A stretch of 64,000 nt of DNA, taken from Bacillus sp. V2I10. GTDB lineage: Bacteria > Bacillota > Bacilli > Bacillales > Bacillaceae. The position numbers and the translations under genes are program-made. Of the stretch, positions 33,866-47,407 are shown piece by piece (position 1 is the stretch's first letter; each line of letters begins with the position of its first letter). The stretch lies in contig NZ_JAUSYV010000001.1 of assembly GCF_030817055.1 (NCBI RefSeq), positions 140,001 through 204,000 of the forward strand. Direction: 5' to 3'. The notes below the pieces were generated by a model. It did no database searches and had not been told where the DNA came from. It saw only the letters and a program-made list of their open reading frames with translations.

Positions 33866-33903
33866 GGGGACAGGTCAAGCCACGGGGACCTTCTGCTGTC
33901 CCC
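33866..33903 (-). repeat. GGGGACAG hairpin between glmS ribozyme and glmS start
   Basis: Arms GGGGACAG and CTGTCCCC enclose 22 nt that themselves contain GGGGACC. It lies after the ribozyme core and before the glmS ribosome site. Hairpins with GGGGACAGG arms are widely scattered in Bacillus genomes, so this may be a dispersed element rather than part of the ribozyme. Confidence 0.6.
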
Positions 33904-33929
33904 TCACACATGTCTATATTTTTTAGTTT

Positions 33930-34081
33930 GATTACGTTCTTCCCTTTGTGCAAAAAGTTGCCTCTTTGTTTTTAGGAGAGAGCTTACGGCTGTAATCGTC
34001 AACCGGGAGGCATCCGCCGAACTTTCGATAATCCTCCATCCTCGTCAACTAAGCTATTTTCGGTCCGCTTAGTTCAGGCGC
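33930..34081 (-). ncRNA. glmS ribozyme (self-cleaving, GlcN6P-responsive)
   Basis: Read on the minus strand, the leader begins A|GCGCCTGAACTAAGCGG and continues through GACGAGGATGGAGG, TCGGCGGATGCCTCCCGG and CAGCCGTAAGC to the closing strand GTAATC, which pairs with GATTAC. These are the conserved P1, P2.1/P2.2 and P3 elements of the glmS ribozyme. The cleavage site is predicted between 34082 (A) and 34081 (G). Glucosamine-6-phosphate triggers cleavage and loss of glmS mRNA. Confidence 0.95.
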
Positions 34082-34140
34082 TTTTCATTAATACAACCTC
34101 ACAATGCCCCTTTCCATTCTAAAATAAAAACACAAAAGTA

Positions 34141-34170
34141 ATCATACTATATTAACCTTCAAATCGTCAA
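34141..34170 (-). promoter_or_regulatory. Sigma-A promoter of glmS
   Basis: TTGACG (34170-34165), 18-bp spacer, TATGAT (34146-34141). It puts the transcript start about 50 nt upstream of the ribozyme cleavage site. Confidence 0.75.
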
Positions 34171-34445
34171 ATTAGTACTTAGCAAATGTGGATAGAAAGC
34201 TGCACTCTTCAGTATATGTTTTTTTGAAAAGATTGTTCTTGACTGAATTACCCTATTTCATCAGCAACTCAAATATTCCGCAGTCAAGCACTGCCCAGCT
34301 GCGTTGAAGATAAAAAGACAAGAAACAATGAGGTATGGTTATAGTATTCGACTTGTTCCATCAGGTTTATGACTGTGAAATTCAGTTAAATTAAAGCAGG
34401 TGAGAATTGCGGCATATTCACGATAATTATTTTTGAGGAAAATAG

Positions 34446-34473
34446 AAAAAGGGCCTGCCTTATCGGCAGACCC
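34446..34473 (-). terminator. Terminator of glmM
   Basis: Stem GGGTCTGCC/GGCAGGCCC followed by TTTTTC on the minus strand. The rest of 34174-34440 shows nothing else. Confidence 0.85.
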
Positions 34474-34482
34474 GCATTTGCT

Positions 34483-35829
34483 TTATTCCGTTCCCATTTC
34501 TTCTTTCACTACAGCAACGATGCGCGTAACATACTTCTCGCATAATTCGGCTGTTGGAGCTTCTGCCATTACACGTACAAGAGGCTCTGTGCCTGAAGGA
34601 CGGACAAGAATGCGTCCGTCTCCATTCATTTCACTCTCTACTTCTGCAATGACCTGCTTCACTTTCATGTTGTCCGTTACCTTATGCTTATCCGTTACCT
34701 TCACATTAATAAGCAATTGAGGGAACTTTTTCATTTCAGCTGCAAGCTCGGATAACGGCTTGCCAGTCACTTTCATGATATTCACTAATTGAATGGCTGT
34801 AAGCAGACCATCACCCGTTGTATTGTGATCAAGGAAGATAATATGGCCAGACTGCTCGCCGCCAAGATTATAATCCCCTTTTTTCATTTCTTCCACAACA
34901 TAACGGTCTCCTACAGCCGTTTGAGAACTCTTCATGTTGTTTGCTTCAATTGCTTTATAAAAACCAAGGTTGCTCATGATTGTAGAGACAACTGTTTCTT
35001 TTTTCAATCTTCCATGCTCATTAAGGAATTTTGCACAAATAAACATGATTTGATCGCCATCAACGATTTGACCTTTTTCATCAACAGCAATCAGTCGGTC
35101 TCCATCACCGTCAAAAGCAAGCCCGACATCGGCGCCTTTTTCCATAAGGAAACCGGCTAATGCTTCTGGATGTGTAGAACCTACACCATCATTAATATTC
35201 AATCCATTTGGAGTTGTGCCCATAGTTGAAACATCGGCATCAAGATCTGCAAACAAGTGCGTTGCAAGAGAAGATGTAGCACCATGTGCACAGTCAAGTG
35301 CAACGTGGATGCCTGTAAAATCTTCGTCTACTGTTTGTTTCAGGAATTGAAGATATTTCTGACCGCCTTCGAAATAGTCATTAACTTGTCCCAGGTCAGC
35401 GCCAACAGGTCTTGGCAGTGAGTCTTGTTCCTGATCCATTAAACTTTCTATTTCTAATTCCTGCTCATCTGACAATTTAAAACCGTCAGGACCAAAGAAT
35501 TTAATTCCGTTATCTTGAACAGGATTATGTGAGGCAGAAATCATAACACCCGCTTGTGCTCCAAGAGCCTTTGTTAAATATGAAACACCAGGTGTTGAAA
35601 TCACTCCTAAACGCATCACCTCAGCACCGATAGAGAGCAATCCTGCAACTAGCGCACCTTCTAGCATATGACCTGAAATACGTGTATCTCTTCCGATTAA
35701 CACTTTTGGACGGTTCGCATTTTTTGTTAATACGTAACCTCCAAAACGACCGATTTTAAACGCTAATTCAGGTGTTAATTCACTATTTGCAACGCCTCTT
35801 ACTCCATCTGTTCCAAAATACTTTCCCAT
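34483..35829 (-). CDS. glmM: Phosphoglucosamine mutase
   Basis: A 448-aa enzyme converting glucosamine-6-phosphate to glucosamine-1-phosphate. The phosphoserine loop ISASHNPVQDNGIKFFG, the metal-binding DGDGDR loop (AFDGDGDRLIAVD) and the sugar-binding GGEQSGHI are all present. AAAGGAG precedes the ATG. It follows cdaA and cdaR on the same strand, the conserved cdaA-cdaR-glmM module in which GlmM also restrains CdaA. Confidence 0.97.
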   Translation of the reverse strand: MGKYFGTDGVRGVANSELTPELAFKIGRFGGYVLTKNANRPKVLIGRDTRISGHMLEGALVAGLLSIGAEVMRLGVISTPGVSYLTKALGAQAGVMISASHNPVQDNGIKFFGPDGFKLSDEQELEIESLMDQEQDSLPRPVGADLGQVNDYFEGGQKYLQFLKQTVDEDFTGIHVALDCAHGATSSLATHLFADLDADVSTMGTTPNGLNINDGVGSTHPEALAGFLMEKGADVGLAFDGDGDRLIAVDEKGQIVDGDQIMFICAKFLNEHGRLKKETVVSTIMSNLGFYKAIEANNMKSSQTAVGDRYVVEEMKKGDYNLGGEQSGHIIFLDHNTTGDGLLTAIQLVNIMKVTGKPLSELAAEMKKFPQLLINVKVTDKHKVTDNMKVKQVIAEVESEMNGDGRILVRPSGTEPLVRVMAEAPTAELCEKYVTRIVAVVKEEMGTE

Positions 35830-35861
35830 TCTTTTATCGCTCCTTTAGACAGTTTCAATCA

Positions 35862-37127
35862 TCACGATTGCTTAGAAGAAATTTTTACTTTTACTTCATC
35901 TACAGGAAGGGTCCATTTAATATCCTGCGGCCCATTCACTTCTACCTTAACAACATGCTCTCCGTCCGACAGATCTGTCACATTAATAAATAATTCAAGA
36001 TCAGACGGCTTAATATTCGTCAATACACTAGGTGCTCCAACAACGCTTAAATCGAGCTCTTCAGATTCCGGCTCAAGGAACTGAATAATCTTCCCTTCCC
36101 CTAAACCCCGGATATTAACAGGCAGATTCTCAAGTATTTTTTCTTCTTCTTTTTCAACGTCAACTTTAATTTGGATTTTTTCGGGACTTACTTTTGTTAC
36201 TCCGTCAGGTACAGGAATATCTACATCCAGAACGGTATCATCTTTGATTTTGCTTAAATCTACTGTTACCCCATCTATAAATTCAAGCGGATCAATCACA
36301 TCCAGCGGTCCGTATATGGTCACTTCGTTCGGCACTGCTTCAATGTTTGAGATGCTTAATCCTTCTCCAAGCTCGCCTTCATTCTTAAGCTTAAAAGGAA
36401 GTTTCTTGCTTGGACTTGTAATCGGCACTGTCACATCAACAACCGAAGGGTAGACCTCTAAAGGCAGGATGTTTCCGTCGCCGTCATATACCGTGACCTT
36501 TGATTCCTGCTCAATGGTTTCATTAGCATTTTGCAGATTCACCCTCGACTTGATCAGAGCAATGCTGTCAATAAGAGTTTTAGATCCGGTTACTCTTACA
36601 ACACTCGGTTTAACAATTGGATCCTGTGCGGTATAACCAGTTTCAATCTGGTCTTTATTTATAAAATCCACTTGTACCGGAAAATCCCGGGTAACTTTCT
36701 CCTCCACATTTACAGTGATAATGGAAGGGTTCAACTTCACTTCAAGATTATCTGCTATATTCTTATGCTTTAATTGAACCCGGTGTGAGCCGATGGACAG
36801 ATCCGAGAGCTCAGCATAAATTTCAAAATCTTTAAGCTGCTTTGCCTTTAATAGTGAATTAGTTGGCCCGCTTAGCGTAACAGCTACTGTTTCAGGCACT
36901 CCTGTCACAATAATATCTTCTTGATCCAAATACGTTTTCACTTCAACATCGGGAATTGTTTCTGTGTCTTTTGCAGACTCAGACGGCGCAGATGGAAATA
37001 CGGATGTTACTGGCCCCGGCTGTTTTTTCGGAGCAGGCGTTTCGATATTAACAGATACATAAAGAATGAGCGCCATCAACAGTGCAATTATTCTCATTAC
37101 CCAATGATTATTAATCATCTTATCCAT
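35862..37127 (-). CDS. cdaR: CdaA regulatory protein (YbbR-domain protein)
   Basis: A 421-aa membrane-anchored regulator of the c-di-AMP synthase. An N-terminal helix (NNHWVMRIIALLMALILYVSVN) is followed outside by four YbbR-type repeats (about residues 65-140, 150-235, 240-320, 330-415). ATG 37127 (MDKMINNHW) is chosen because GGAGGGGG precedes it and it matches the known N-terminus; it overlaps the end of cdaA by 8 bp. Confidence 0.95.
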   Translation of the reverse strand: MDKMINNHWVMRIIALLMALILYVSVNIETPAPKKQPGPVTSVFPSAPSESAKDTETIPDVEVKTYLDQEDIIVTGVPETVAVTLSGPTNSLLKAKQLKDFEIYAELSDLSIGSHRVQLKHKNIADNLEVKLNPSIITVNVEEKVTRDFPVQVDFINKDQIETGYTAQDPIVKPSVVRVTGSKTLIDSIALIKSRVNLQNANETIEQESKVTVYDGDGNILPLEVYPSVVDVTVPITSPSKKLPFKLKNEGELGEGLSISNIEAVPNEVTIYGPLDVIDPLEFIDGVTVDLSKIKDDTVLDVDIPVPDGVTKVSPEKIQIKVDVEKEEEKILENLPVNIRGLGEGKIIQFLEPESEELDLSVVGAPSVLTNIKPSDLELFINVTDLSDGEHVVKVEVNGPQDIKWTLPVDEVKVKISSKQS

Positions 37128-37941
37128 TTTTCTTCCCCCTCCACTGCCATAGGTTTGAGGAAGTGACCTTTGCCTGCTTTCCAAATTCGGAAACCAAGAT
37201 TTCACTTAAAGCTTCAACGGTTAGATTTCTGTGAAGCTCTCCGTTTCTGGTCACAGAAATACTGCCCGTTTCTTCAGAAACGACTATCGTAATGCTATCG
37301 GTTACTTCACTGATCCCAACTGCTGCCCGGTGCCTTGTCCCTAATTCTTTTGAAATAAAAGGACTTTCGGAAAGAGGCAGATAACATGCTGCCGCAGCAA
37401 TCTGATTTTTCTGGAGAATAACAGCTCCATCGTGAAGCGGAGTATTCGGGATAAAGATATTAATTAAAAGCTCAGAAGAGAGAGCTGAATGAAGCGGTAT
37501 GCCCGTTTCTATGTAATCACTCATCCCTGTTTCTTTTTCAATCGTAACTAAAGCGCCAATTCTTCGTTTTGCCATATAATCTGTTGCTTTTATGATGGCA
37601 TCGATTATTTTTTGTTGTTCTTCCTCCTCTGGAGCTCCGCTTCTTGAGAATAATTTTCCTCTGCCCAGTTGCTCTAGCGCCCTTCGCAGCTCAGGCTGGA
37701 AAATAATAATGATCGCAAGAAAACCCCATGTTAATGCTTGGTCCATGAGCCATTGCAAGGTCTGCAGCCCTAAGTACTGGCTGAGTGTACGAACGAGAAT
37801 AATAACGATAATGCCTTTCAGCAGCTGAACGGCCTTCGTTCCCCGTATCACCATAATCAACTTATATATAACGAACCAAACCAGGAGAATATCAACGGCG
37901 ATGCCGAGGTAATGCAGTAGTGGAAATTCCTCAAATGCCAT
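37120..37941 (-). CDS. cdaA: Diadenylate cyclase CdaA
   Basis: A 273-aa membrane enzyme making c-di-AMP from two ATP. Three N-terminal transmembrane helices (residues about 10-80) precede the DAC domain with its catalytic motifs DGA (PLHDGAVIL) and RHR (GTRHRAAVG). ATG 37941 has GGAGG seven bases upstream and gives exactly the B. subtilis length. It heads the cdaA-cdaR-glmM operon. Confidence 0.97.
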   Translation of the reverse strand: MAFEEFPLLHYLGIAVDILLVWFVIYKLIMVIRGTKAVQLLKGIIVIILVRTLSQYLGLQTLQWLMDQALTWGFLAIIIIFQPELRRALEQLGRGKLFSRSGAPEEEEQQKIIDAIIKATDYMAKRRIGALVTIEKETGMSDYIETGIPLHSALSSELLINIFIPNTPLHDGAVILQKNQIAAAACYLPLSESPFISKELGTRHRAAVGISEVTDSITIVVSEETGSISVTRNGELHRNLTVEALSEILVSEFGKQAKVTSSNLWQWRGKKNG

Positions 37942-37992
37942 ATTCTCTTCCTCCATCAGTTTTAGTCATTTGCATAGGACTATAACTACGAT

Positions 37993-38001
37993 ATTATACC
38001 A
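37993..38001 (-). promoter_or_regulatory. Extended -10 promoter of cdaA operon
   Basis: TGGTATAAT on the minus strand about 55 nt upstream of cdaA. The -35 region is poor, which fits an extended -10 element. Confidence 0.55.
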
Positions 38002-38118
38002 TATATTCTGCAATTAAACCGTATTGTACTCACGTAAGTAAAGCGCAGGCCGGCAGATAAGACTTCCGCAAAAAATACCGGTTTATCTTTTAGCCAGTAT
38101 CTCAAGCGTGGTACAGCA

Positions 38119-38153
38119 CAAAAAAGGCCCCTTATACAAAAGGTGACCTTTTA
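38119..38153 (-). terminator. Terminator of sigW-rsiW
   Basis: Imperfect AAAAGG/CCTTTTTT stem at the rsiW stop, read on the minus strand. Confidence 0.5.
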
Positions 38154-38762
38154 CTTAAATATGGCGACGACCTCTTTGGAAAGAGATTTCATTTGATACC
38201 AAATCCACTCAAAAGCCTCATTGATCTCTTCAACATCACCTGTCACCTGTCCGGCAGAAGCCATATACTTCTCTCCGTTAATTACCGTGACGTTTCCTTC
38301 AACTTTGCCTTCAATATTGATCGTTCCGCCTTTAACCGTTACATCTCCCTCAACAGTCTCACCTTCAGGAACGGTAACCGTAGTATTCTCAACAACCAAA
38401 TTAGGCTGCTTTGAAACACTGAAATCTGAATCAGTTGACCAGGAAGAAAATAAACTGCCTGTCATCAATAACACGAAAAGAGAAGCAGCAGCCAACAATG
38501 GATGACCCTTCAGCCATCTGTTGACACCAACCGTTTTCTTTTCTTTGGGCAGACGATCCATGATGGCTTGAGTAAAATCCATCGGAGCCTCAATATGAGA
38601 TGTACTCTGAACCAGGGCGATTGACTTCTCAAGCTCATGCAGGTGCTGCGTGCAGTCCGCGCATGACTGAAGGTGCTCTTTCAAGATTTGCTCATCTTGC
38701 TGCTTTATATCATGATCCAAATATTGATGGATCCGTTCTTTCATTTGTTCTGAACACTTCAA
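38151..38762 (-). CDS. rsiW: Anti-sigma-W factor
   Basis: A 203-aa single-pass membrane anti-sigma factor. The N-terminal zinc anti-sigma domain has HLQSCADC (H-x3-C-x2-C), a transmembrane helix follows at about residues 87-106, and the outer domain is Gly/Val-rich. Regulated proteolysis releases SigW. The start is taken as TTG 38762 (MKCSEQ): GAGGTGAT lies six bases upstream and the sequence matches the known N-terminus, whereas the upstream ATT-type reading has no site. Confidence 0.92.
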   Translation of the reverse strand: MKCSEQMKERIHQYLDHDIKQQDEQILKEHLQSCADCTQHLHELEKSIALVQSTSHIEAPMDFTQAIMDRLPKEKKTVGVNRWLKGHPLLAAASLFVLLMTGSLFSSWSTDSDFSVSKQPNLVVENTTVTVPEGETVEGDVTVKGGTINIEGKVEGNVTVINGEKYMASAGQVTGDVEEINEAFEWIWYQMKSLSKEVVAIFK

Positions 38763-38777
38763 CCTTATCACCTCAAA

Positions 38778-39341
38778 TCATAAATGCCTTAATTGCTTCC
38801 TCAGCGCTTCTCGTCCTCTGTGAATTCTTGTTTTCACCGTACCGATCGGCATATCTAGAATTTCACTGATTTCAATTAAAGAAAGCTCATCAATATACTT
38901 TAATACGATGACAGTACGATATTTATCGGGGAGCTTTAAAATTTCTTTTTGAATCATTTGCTGAAGCTCCATTGTTTCCACTTGATCCTCGGGCAGAGCT
39001 ACATCAGCTGCTACTTGAGAATACATCGTTAACCCTTCCGTTCCTGTCACTTCGGCATCAAGGTAATAATCCGGTTTTTTCTTTCTGATTCGATCAATCG
39101 TTAAATTTGTCGCAATGCGATACAGCCACGTAGAGAACTTCTTATCCATGTCATAGCTATTAATATTCACATAAGCCCGGATAAACGCTTCCTGGGCTAT
39201 ATCCTCCGCCTCATGGGAGTTCCCGAGCATGCGGTAGCAAAGCTGATAAATTTTGTCTTTATATATATCTACGATTTCGGCAAAAGCATTCTGGTCGCCC
39301 TTTTTAACTTGTTTAATCCTATTTTTTACGATCGTCTCCAT
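38778..39341 (-). CDS. sigW: ECF sigma factor SigW
   Basis: A 187-aa extracytoplasmic-function sigma factor for envelope stress and antimicrobial peptide defence. Region 2 (YQLCYRMLGNSHEAEDIAQEAFIRAY) and region 4 (LPDKYRTVIVLKYIDELSLIEISEILDMPIGTVKTRIHRGREALR) are complete. AAGGGG precedes the ATG. It is co-transcribed with rsiW from an autoregulated promoter. Confidence 0.97.
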   Translation of the reverse strand: METIVKNRIKQVKKGDQNAFAEIVDIYKDKIYQLCYRMLGNSHEAEDIAQEAFIRAYVNINSYDMDKKFSTWLYRIATNLTIDRIRKKKPDYYLDAEVTGTEGLTMYSQVAADVALPEDQVETMELQQMIQKEILKLPDKYRTVIVLKYIDELSLIEISEILDMPIGTVKTRIHRGREALRKQLRHL

Positions 39342-39380
39342 GATACCCCTTACCCCCGCGCAAGTGCGGGTTCCCCTTAT

Positions 39381-39407
39381 TACGTATAAGCCGTATAAAA
39401 GGTTTCA
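39381..39407 (-). promoter_or_regulatory. Sigma-W autoregulatory promoter
   Basis: TGAAAC (39407-39402), 17-bp spacer, CGTA (39384-39381) on the minus strand, matching the SigW promoter class (TGAAAC-N16/17-CGTA). A GC hairpin (CCCGC/GCGGG) lies in the leader. Confidence 0.85.
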
Positions 39408-39493
39408 TTTTTTCCGCATAAAAATATTTTAACAAATTTTAGGTTGTCTGTAGATGGCTTTTTAATATGTTTACCTTAAATTTTTCTTAAATA

Positions 39494-39521
39494 AAAGACA
39501 CAGTTTATAAACTGTGTCTTT
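39494..39521. terminator. Terminator of rocF
   Basis: Perfect 28-bp palindrome AAAGACACAGTTTA/TAAACTGTGTCTTT with T's on both sides. Confidence 0.85.
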
Positions 39522-39530
39522 TTTAAAAAA

Positions 39531-40436
39531 TTAAAGGAGCTTTTCGCCGAATAAAGAACCCATCAGAGCTACTGCTACTGTAGCTGTTTTGTTCTTTTCA
39601 TCTAAGATAGGATTTACTTCAACAAACTCAGCAGAAGTGATGATATCTGATTCTGCAAGCATCTCCATCGCTAAATGACTTTCTCTGTAGCTAATACCTC
39701 CGATAACCGGTGTGCCGACTCCTGGAGCATCGTGCGGATCAAGTCCATCTAAATCGAGGGACAAGTGGACACCGTCAGTACGCTCTTTCAAATATTGAAT
39801 GGTTTCCTCCATTACCTTAGTCATGCCAAGACGGTCAATCTCATGCATTGTATATACTTTAATGCCTTTTTCCTTAATTAATTCCTTTTCACCCTCATCA
39901 AGGGAACGGGCACCGATAATCACAATATTTTCCGGCTTCACTTTAGGAGTGTAGCCTCCAATTCTCGTTAGCGTTTCATCGCCGATGCCGATACTTACAG
40001 CAAGCGGCATCCCATGAATATTGCCTGACGGTGAAGTGTCGCCTGTGTTGAGATCTCCATGTGCATCATACCAGATTACACCAAGTTCTTTATAATGCTT
40101 TGAAACTCCTGCGAGTGTTCCGATGGCAATACTGTGGTCTCCGCCAAGCACCAGTGGAAACGAACCAGATTGAATCACTTCGTCAACTTGTTCAGAAAGC
40201 TTTAAATTGCCTTCTGACACCGCTTTCAAATTTCTTAAATTATTTAACGAAGAGCTATCCTCTTCACGGTTTGGACGTCCAATTTTAATATCACCTTTAT
40301 CTTCAATCTCATATTGCAGCCACTCAAGTCTTTCTACAACCCCTGCGTATCTGATAGCACTAGGCCCCATGTCCACACCTCGGCGCATTTGTCCTAAATC
40401 CATTGGTACCCCGATAATTGATATTCTTTCTTTCAT
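39531..40436 (-). CDS. rocF: Arginase
   Basis: A 301-aa Mn-dependent hydrolase of arginine to ornithine and urea. The manganese-binding motifs GGDHSIAIGT, WYDAHGDLNT and SLDLDGLDPHDAPG are complete. ATG 40436 has AAGGGGG nine bases upstream; an ATG three codons earlier is too close. Unlike B. subtilis rocDEF it stands alone next to sigW, an arrangement seen in other bacilli. Confidence 0.95.
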   Translation of the reverse strand: MKERISIIGVPMDLGQMRRGVDMGPSAIRYAGVVERLEWLQYEIEDKGDIKIGRPNREEDSSSLNNLRNLKAVSEGNLKLSEQVDEVIQSGSFPLVLGGDHSIAIGTLAGVSKHYKELGVIWYDAHGDLNTGDTSPSGNIHGMPLAVSIGIGDETLTRIGGYTPKVKPENIVIIGARSLDEGEKELIKEKGIKVYTMHEIDRLGMTKVMEETIQYLKERTDGVHLSLDLDGLDPHDAPGVGTPVIGGISYRESHLAMEMLAESDIITSAEFVEVNPILDEKNKTATVAVALMGSLFGEKLL

Positions 40437-40471
40437 GTAAATCATCCCCCTTAGTAAGAAACTCTGTCTCT

Positions 40472-40501
40472 ATTGTACTGATAAAAAGGGTCATGACTCA
40501 A
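40472..40501 (-). promoter_or_regulatory. Promoter of rocF
   Basis: TTGAGT (40501-40496), 18-bp spacer, TACAAT (40477-40472). It looks sigma-A type; no sigma-54 (SigL) -24/-12 motif was seen. Confidence 0.55.
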
Positions 40502-40685
40502 CTCGACAAAATCGTGTATATATATACAGAGTTTTCTGTAAAATAATTGGCAAAATAGTAGAAAATAAGTAATAGGATGATGCAGAGTCAGCTGATTTCC
40601 AGGTCATTTGACTATTTTTTCGGATTTCCACTTTACCTTTATGACTGATCTGAATTGAACATCGAAATTGGATGCAAACTATCTA

Positions 40686-40790
40686 ACTCGCAATAGCCGG
40701 CTTTTAATTAATGAAAGACTATAACCGACTCGAGCGAATCAGTGTTCAATTCGCAAAAATGGGTTTTCGGCTCGCAAACTTCAAATTTCA
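40686..40790. repeat. Degenerate 21-bp repeat array 1
   Basis: Units start at 40686, 40707, 40728, 40749 and 40770, exactly 21 bp apart, each beginning like ACTCGCAAAAA or ATTCGCAAAAA. No reading frame runs through them. Confidence 0.75.
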
Positions 40791-40913
40791 ATAAAAAAAT
40801 CATATAAAAATGCCTGTTACTAGCTGCCGTTGGCCATTATGAATCAAAGCTGCTGCTAATTATGAAAGAGTTTACGCTGTGTATTGAACTTCATATTTAG
40901 ATCCGCCCCCCCA

Positions 40914-41018
40914 ACTCGTAAAAACCAGTTTTCAATTAGTAAAAACTTATCTCTGACTCGCAAAAATCATGGTTTAACTTGCGGAAACTGATCTCCAACT
41001 CGCAAGCCTCATATTCAA
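40914..41018. repeat. Degenerate 21-bp repeat array 2
   Basis: Units start at 40914, 40935, 40956, 40977 and 40998, again exactly 21 bp apart, with the same ACTCG(C/T)AAAAA opening. Between the arrays (40791-40913) no gene is seen. Confidence 0.75.
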
Positions 41019-41123
41019 AAAGAAAACTTTTTTAACATAAAGGATAAGATATAGAATTCATATTGATACGAACGTTTTATGAAGCACGTCTATATGTAAT
41101 TTTTTAATCATTATTCCTAAACA

Positions 41124-41157
41124 AAAAACCGTTAGACATCAAAGTCTAACGGTTTTT
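41124..41157 (-). terminator. Terminator of the rRNA-tRNA operon
   Basis: 14-bp stem AAAAACCGTTAGAC/GTCTAACGGTTTTT beyond the last tRNA. Confidence 0.88.
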
Positions 41158-41172
41158 ACAGGGTACTTATGA

Positions 41173-41245
41173 TGGAGCCTAGCGGGATCGAACCGCTGAC
41201 CTCCTGCGTGCAAGGCAGGCGCTCTCCCAGCTGAGCTAAGGCCCC
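41173..41245 (-). tRNA. tRNA-Ala (anticodon UGC)
   Basis: Minus-strand cloverleaf GGGGCCT...AGGCTCC with anticodon loop CTTGCAC. CCA not encoded. Confidence 0.95.
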
Positions 41246-41263
41246 GATATAAAAAAGAAGTTC

Positions 41264-41338
41264 TGGAGCGGAAGACGGGATTCGAACCCGCGACCCCCAC
41301 CTTGGCAAGGTGGTGTTCTACCACTGAACTACTTCCGC
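41264..41338 (-). tRNA. tRNA-Gly (anticodon GCC)
   Basis: GCGGAAG acceptor and TTGCCAA loop. CCA encoded. Confidence 0.95.
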
Positions 41339-41343
41339 AAAAA

Positions 41344-41419
41344 TGGTGTGCCATGAAGGACTCGAACCTTCGACCCTCTGATTAAAAGTCAGATGCTCTA
41401 CCGACTGAGCTAATGGCAC
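41344..41419 (-). tRNA. tRNA-Lys (anticodon UUU)
   Basis: GTGCCAT acceptor and CTTTTAA loop. CCA encoded. Confidence 0.95.
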
Positions 41420-41425
41420 AAAGAA

Positions 41426-41500
41426 TGGCTGGGCTAGCTGGATTCGAACCAGCGCATGACGGAGTCAAAGTCCGTTGCCTTACCGCTTGGCTATAGCCCA
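41426..41500 (-). tRNA. tRNA-Gln (anticodon UUG)
   Basis: TGGGCTA acceptor and CTTTGAC loop. CCA encoded. Confidence 0.95.
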
Positions 41501-41615
41501 TCAATTATGTATGTATTCTATAAAATTCTAATTGACCGTAAAAAGGTTTATGTCAACTAAACATATTATTTACAGTCTAGACAAGAACTATTCAGTTAAG
41601 TTTGTCTAAATAAAG

Positions 41616-41700
41616 TGGTGGAGGGGGACGGATTCGAACCGCCGAACCCGGAGGGAGCGGATTTACAGTCCGCCGCGTTTAGCCACTTCGCTACCCCTCC
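41616..41700 (-). tRNA. tRNA-Tyr (anticodon GUA)
   Basis: 85 nt with a long variable arm, GGAGGGG acceptor and CTGTAAA loop. CCA encoded. A 115-bp gap without features separates it from tRNA-Gln. Confidence 0.95.
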
Positions 41701-41709
41701 ACACATAAG

Positions 41710-41785
<76 letters not shown>

Positions 41786-41849
41786 ATATTAAGTGAGAAA
41801 TACAATACTGTTTATTCGCTTTTTAAAGTCGTCTGCTGCAATGTCTTAA

Positions 41850-41925
41850 TGGTGGAGGATGACGGGCTCGAACCGCCGACCCTCTGCTTGTAAGGCAGAT
41901 GCTCTCCCAGCTGAGCTAATCCTCC
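41850..41925 (-). tRNA. tRNA-Val (anticodon UAC)
   Basis: GGAGGAT acceptor and CTTACAA loop. CCA encoded. Confidence 0.95.
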
Positions 41926-41972
41926 GCATAAAAGATTGTGTGATATTTCACATAATAAGACTTACGTTTGAA

Positions 41973-42047
41973 TGGTGACCCGTACGGGATTCGAACCCGT
42001 GTTACCGCCGTGAAAGGGCGGTGTCTTAACCGCTTGACCAACGGGCC
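41973..42047 (-). tRNA. tRNA-Glu (anticodon UUC)
   Basis: GGCCCGT acceptor and CTTTCAC loop. CCA encoded. Confidence 0.95.
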
Positions 42048-42066
42048 GTTTTATTAGTTTAATGTA

Positions 42067-42139
42067 AGCTCCCAACCGGGCTTGAACCGATGACCTCTTC
42101 CTTACCATGGAAGTGCTCTACCGACTGAGCTATGGAAGC
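42067..42139 (-). tRNA. tRNA-Thr (anticodon GGU)
   Basis: GCTTCCA/TGGGAGC acceptor (one G-U pair) and ATGGTAA loop. CCA not encoded. Confidence 0.93.
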
Positions 42140-42143
42140 AAGG

Positions 42144-42215
42144 CTCCGCAGGTAGGACTCGAACCTACGACCGATCGGTTAACAGCCGATAGCTCTACCA
42201 CTGAGCTACTGCGGA
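42144..42215 (-). tRNA. tRNA-Asn (anticodon GUU)
   Basis: TCCGCAG acceptor and CTGTTAA loop. Full CCA not encoded. First tRNA after 5S. Confidence 0.95.
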
Positions 42216-42224
42216 ATAATGCTA

Positions 42225-42340
<116 letters not shown>

Positions 42341-42467
42341 CATAATGACAAAAATTATTATACTATGAAATCAGAAGATTTCAAGTGTTTTTTTGAAAGA
42401 AGTTATTCTTTCAAAACTAAATAACGTTTGATAACAAGATTCACTTACATTTACACATATTAGACTG

Positions 42468-47170
<4,703 letters not shown>

Positions 47171-47281
47171 ATTTGTGACTCAATTTGTTGCTGACTTCAA
47201 AAATTTAAAACGTTTGGTACGCTTTTGGTTTTGTTTAGTTTTCAAAGATCATTTCCGTCATCAGTGGTGACGGCTTATATA

Positions 47282-47310
47282 ATTTAACATGGTCACTATC
47301 GCTGTGTCAA
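47282..47310 (-). promoter_or_regulatory. rRNA operon promoter
   Basis: TTGACA (47310-47305), 17-bp spacer, TTAAAT (47287-47282), about 110 bp upstream of 16S. Only one such promoter was recognised. Confidence 0.7.
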
Positions 47311-47407
47311 CAACCTTTTGAAATTATTTTTTCGTTATTTCAAATTCAAATTGTTTCTGAGCGACGAATAATAATATAACATTTATTCAAACCATGGTCA
47401 ATAGAAA

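Noticed and set aside
40437..40600. Sigma-54 (SigL) promoter for rocF as in B. subtilis
   Set aside because: No GG-N10-GC type -24/-12 element was found; a sigma-A-like promoter is visible instead.
40686..41018. CRISPR array
   Set aside because: The period is 21 bp with degenerate units and no conserved repeat/spacer alternation, and no cas genes are nearby. The same holds for the 52-bp repeat at 29732.
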